Shown piece after piece: positions 62,606 to 64,000 of a stretch of 64,000 nt of DNA. Below the pieces are notes generated by a model. The model worked only from the letters and a program-made list of their open reading frames with translations. It was not told the DNA's origin and searched no databases. The stretch is taken from assembly GCF_007746795.1 (NCBI RefSeq), contig NZ_CP036343.1:3213369-3277368 (forward strand), written 5' to 3'. Within the stretch, counting starts at the first letter, position 1. Each line of letters begins with the position of its first letter. Position numbers and translations under genes: made by a program. This stretch comes from Gimesia algae (lineage in GTDB: Bacteria; Planctomycetota; Planctomycetia; Planctomycetales; Planctomycetaceae).

Positions 62606-63155
62606 AACCCGTTCCCGCAAAAACATTCTGAACGCCGCGCTCAGGATGTTTAAGCGCCAGGGGTATGTCGGGAGTGGAGTGGACGGCATTATGGAAGAAG
62701 CCGGGATGACCTCGGGTGCGTTTTACGGTCACTTCGATTCGAAAACGGATGTGCTGGGCGCAGCGCTGGTGCAGTCATTCATTGAAGATCAGGCAGCGAT
62801 GAACGGGGCGCTCAGTGAATCGGAAACGCCGGAGCAACTGATCGAGATCATGCGACGGTACCTGTCGAGCAAACATTGCGAGCATGTGGAGGAGGGCTGT
62901 TCGATCCCTCCTCTGCTGTCCGACCTGGGCCGGGCCGATGAAGAAACGAAAGCGCAGTTTGAAGAAGTGATCCAGTGGATGGTCACGCAGTTCGAAGAAC
63001 GATCCCACAACGAATTCACCCGACAGCAAATACTCTCGACTCTGGCGCTCTGTTTTGGAGGCCTGTCACTGGCACGGGCCGTCAAGTCCCCTGCCCTGGC
63101 CCGGCAGATCCTGTCCGCGTGCCGCAAGAATCTGCCGATTCAGAAGGAAAAGTGA
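62583..63155 (+). CDS. TetR-family transcriptional regulator
   Basis: 190 residues from the ATG at 62583; the frame is open to 62559 within the cupin gene. N-terminal HTH: RKTRSRKNILNAALRMFKRQGYVGSGVDGIMEEAGMTSGAFYGHFDSKTDVLGAALVQ. The rest is a helical effector domain. The start of the gene overlaps the cupin end by 23 bases. Probably represses its own operon through the palindromes at 62046-62073. Confidence 0.93.
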   Translation: MTSPTDRKTRSRKNILNAALRMFKRQGYVGSGVDGIMEEAGMTSGAFYGHFDSKTDVLGAALVQSFIEDQAAMNGALSESETPEQLIEIMRRYLSSKHCEHVEEGCSIPPLLSDLGRADEETKAQFEEVIQWMVTQFEERSHNEFTRQQILSTLALCFGGLSLARAVKSPALARQILSACRKNLPIQKEK

Positions 63156-63332
63156 TCGCCGTTCTGCTCAGTTATTGTATTTTCTTCTGTTCCACACTGA
63201 GTCAACGTACCGTAGGTTTGACCTGACAGAAAACAATGTTGATTCACTGGTGTTTTTCCTGCGGGCGGGATTATATAATTGAGGTACCGTAAAAGATTGC
63301 TTTTCTCTTTCTGCTGACGCATCACTTAAGAA

Positions 63333-64000
63333 ATGGCTCTCACCATGTTTGCATTCAGCTCGCTGCTACTGACACTTTCCATCGGTGCCCTGCCCGACGC
63401 ACAGCCGACTACCGTTCAGATTCGCGAAACGGTGCAACGCAGTATTCCCTTTATCGAAGAAAAAGGACTGTGGTGGATTGAAGAAAAGAAATGCGTGACC
63501 TGCCATCGTGTGGGCAATATGGTCTGGAGCCTGCAGGCCGCGAAACAGAGTGGCTTTACCGTCAGTGATCGCCTGGCGGAATGGAGACAGTGGTCGATTG
63601 ATAAGTCGCTTGCGGAAAACGACAAAGGGAAGATCACCGGCCTGGGTAATAAAGAAGGGGTGGCGCAGCTTTTATTGAGCATGGACCAAGCTGAAAATGG
63701 AGCGGCACAGAAAGAAACCCGCAATAAACTGGCGGCGATTCTACTGGAAGATCAGCAGCCCGACGGCGCCTGGAAGGCGGGAGGCCAACTCCCGTTTCAG
63801 AAACGACCCGCGGCGGAAACGAACGCTGTTTCCACCATGTGGCTAACGCTGGCATTGCTGGCTGAGGGAAAGAACGAAGCCAGTGCTCCTGTGATGACCA
63901 ATGCTCTGAAATTCATCCAGACGAGTTCGCCGGGTAAAAGTGTCGAATGGTATGCCCTACGCTTATTACTGGCCGTCCAGACGGGAGAGACCGAAGTGCG
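63333..64000 (+). CDS. Secreted CxxCH protein with alpha-toroid repeats (3' end outside window)
   Basis: The ATG at 63333 gives 222 residues to the window edge, in an open frame. Signal peptide MALTMFAFSSLLLTLSIGAL with a cleavage site near ALPDA. The sequence KKCVTCHRVGNMVWSL holds a CxxCH heme-attachment motif. Later, LLEDQQPDGAWKAGGQLPF and NAVSTMWLTLALLA are like the repeats of squalene cyclase/prenyltransferase toroids, which planctomycetes use in many secreted proteins. Likely a periplasmic heme or redox protein; the C-terminal domain lies beyond the window. Frame has no stop. Confidence 0.75.
   Translation, partial: MALTMFAFSSLLLTLSIGALPDAQPTTVQIRETVQRSIPFIEEKGLWWIEEKKCVTCHRVGNMVWSLQAAKQSGFTVSDRLAEWRQWSIDKSLAENDKGKITGLGNKEGVAQLLLSMDQAENGAAQKETRNKLAAILLEDQQPDGAWKAGGQLPFQKRPAAETNAVSTMWLTLALLAEGKNEASAPVMTNALKFIQTSSPGKSVEWYALRLLLAVQTGETEV

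Overview
The window looks like a piece of a planctomycete chromosome (Planctomycetaceae, perhaps near Gimesia; this is inferred from gene content, not from a marker gene). Pointers are two DUF1559 proteins with prepilin-type N-termini (23.0 and 48.7 kb), a GldA / GldF-GldG fusion / DUF4340 cassette (6.3-11.8 kb), a fused AroD-AroE (60.2 kb), heptose and lipid-linked sugar genes, long Lys/Ala/Pro-rich tails on several housekeeping proteins, and many short exported proteins of unknown role. Base composition is moderate and coding density is high outside the accessory stretches.

Layout. 0-11.8 kb: tail of a membrane protein, topA, a large SurA/PpiD-like membrane protein, and the Gld-type ABC cassette. 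12-24 kb: exported thioredoxin, a very acidic disordered protein, panC, an ECF sigma/anti-sigma pair with ATGA overlap, an SMP-30 lactonase, tRNA-His, a gmhB/SDR/MraY-WecA cell-envelope group, a His-rich membrane protein and a DUF1559 protein. 24.2-26.8 kb: a leucine-rich-repeat gene split by a 17-bp tandem array, an IS4-family element and a 46-bp perfect palindrome. 26.8-33 kb: methyltransferase/Trm112, then a GntR-controlled group (sugar isomerase, Gfo/Idh/MocA dehydrogenase, class III aminotransferase). 33-42.5 kb: TPR lipoprotein, AAA+ ATPase, secreted orphan, tex, thpR, EamA transporter, hisA and hisH. 42.6-50.6 kb: accessory region with an IS5-type element (-1 frameshift transposase), an orphan gene and a frameshifted one, an IS4-family element lodged inside a REP, a REP-associated tyrosine transposase (RAYT), and three near-identical REP/small-ORF cassettes, with a second DUF1559 gene between cassettes 2 and 3. 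50.6-58.4 kb: HI0933-type flavoprotein, sialate O-acetylesterase-like enzyme, a stress-type cluster (host-attachment-like protein, CsbD, DUF892, DUF3309, membrane protein) and two small orphans. 58.4-64 kb: prepilin peptidase-aroK-aroDE operon, cupin-TetR operon with two adjacent palindromic operators, and the start of a secreted CxxCH protein.

The most unusual part is 45.1-50.6 kb. A RAYT gene is flanked by inverted 25-bp REPs, and the REP-bounded segment just downstream, which carries a 36-codon ORF with a good Shine-Dalgarno, occurs three times together with 3' pieces of the RAYT gene and 3' pieces of the neighbouring flavoprotein gene. This reads as repeated local duplication of a possible non-autonomous REP cassette. 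All three complete insertion sequences in the window sit inside other repeats, with target duplications readable by eye (GGCTAAGGCC, GTGTCAGGCAT, TA).

All calls come from reading the sequence and provided translations. No database search was run, so family names rest on motif recognition, and residue positions inside proteins are approximate.
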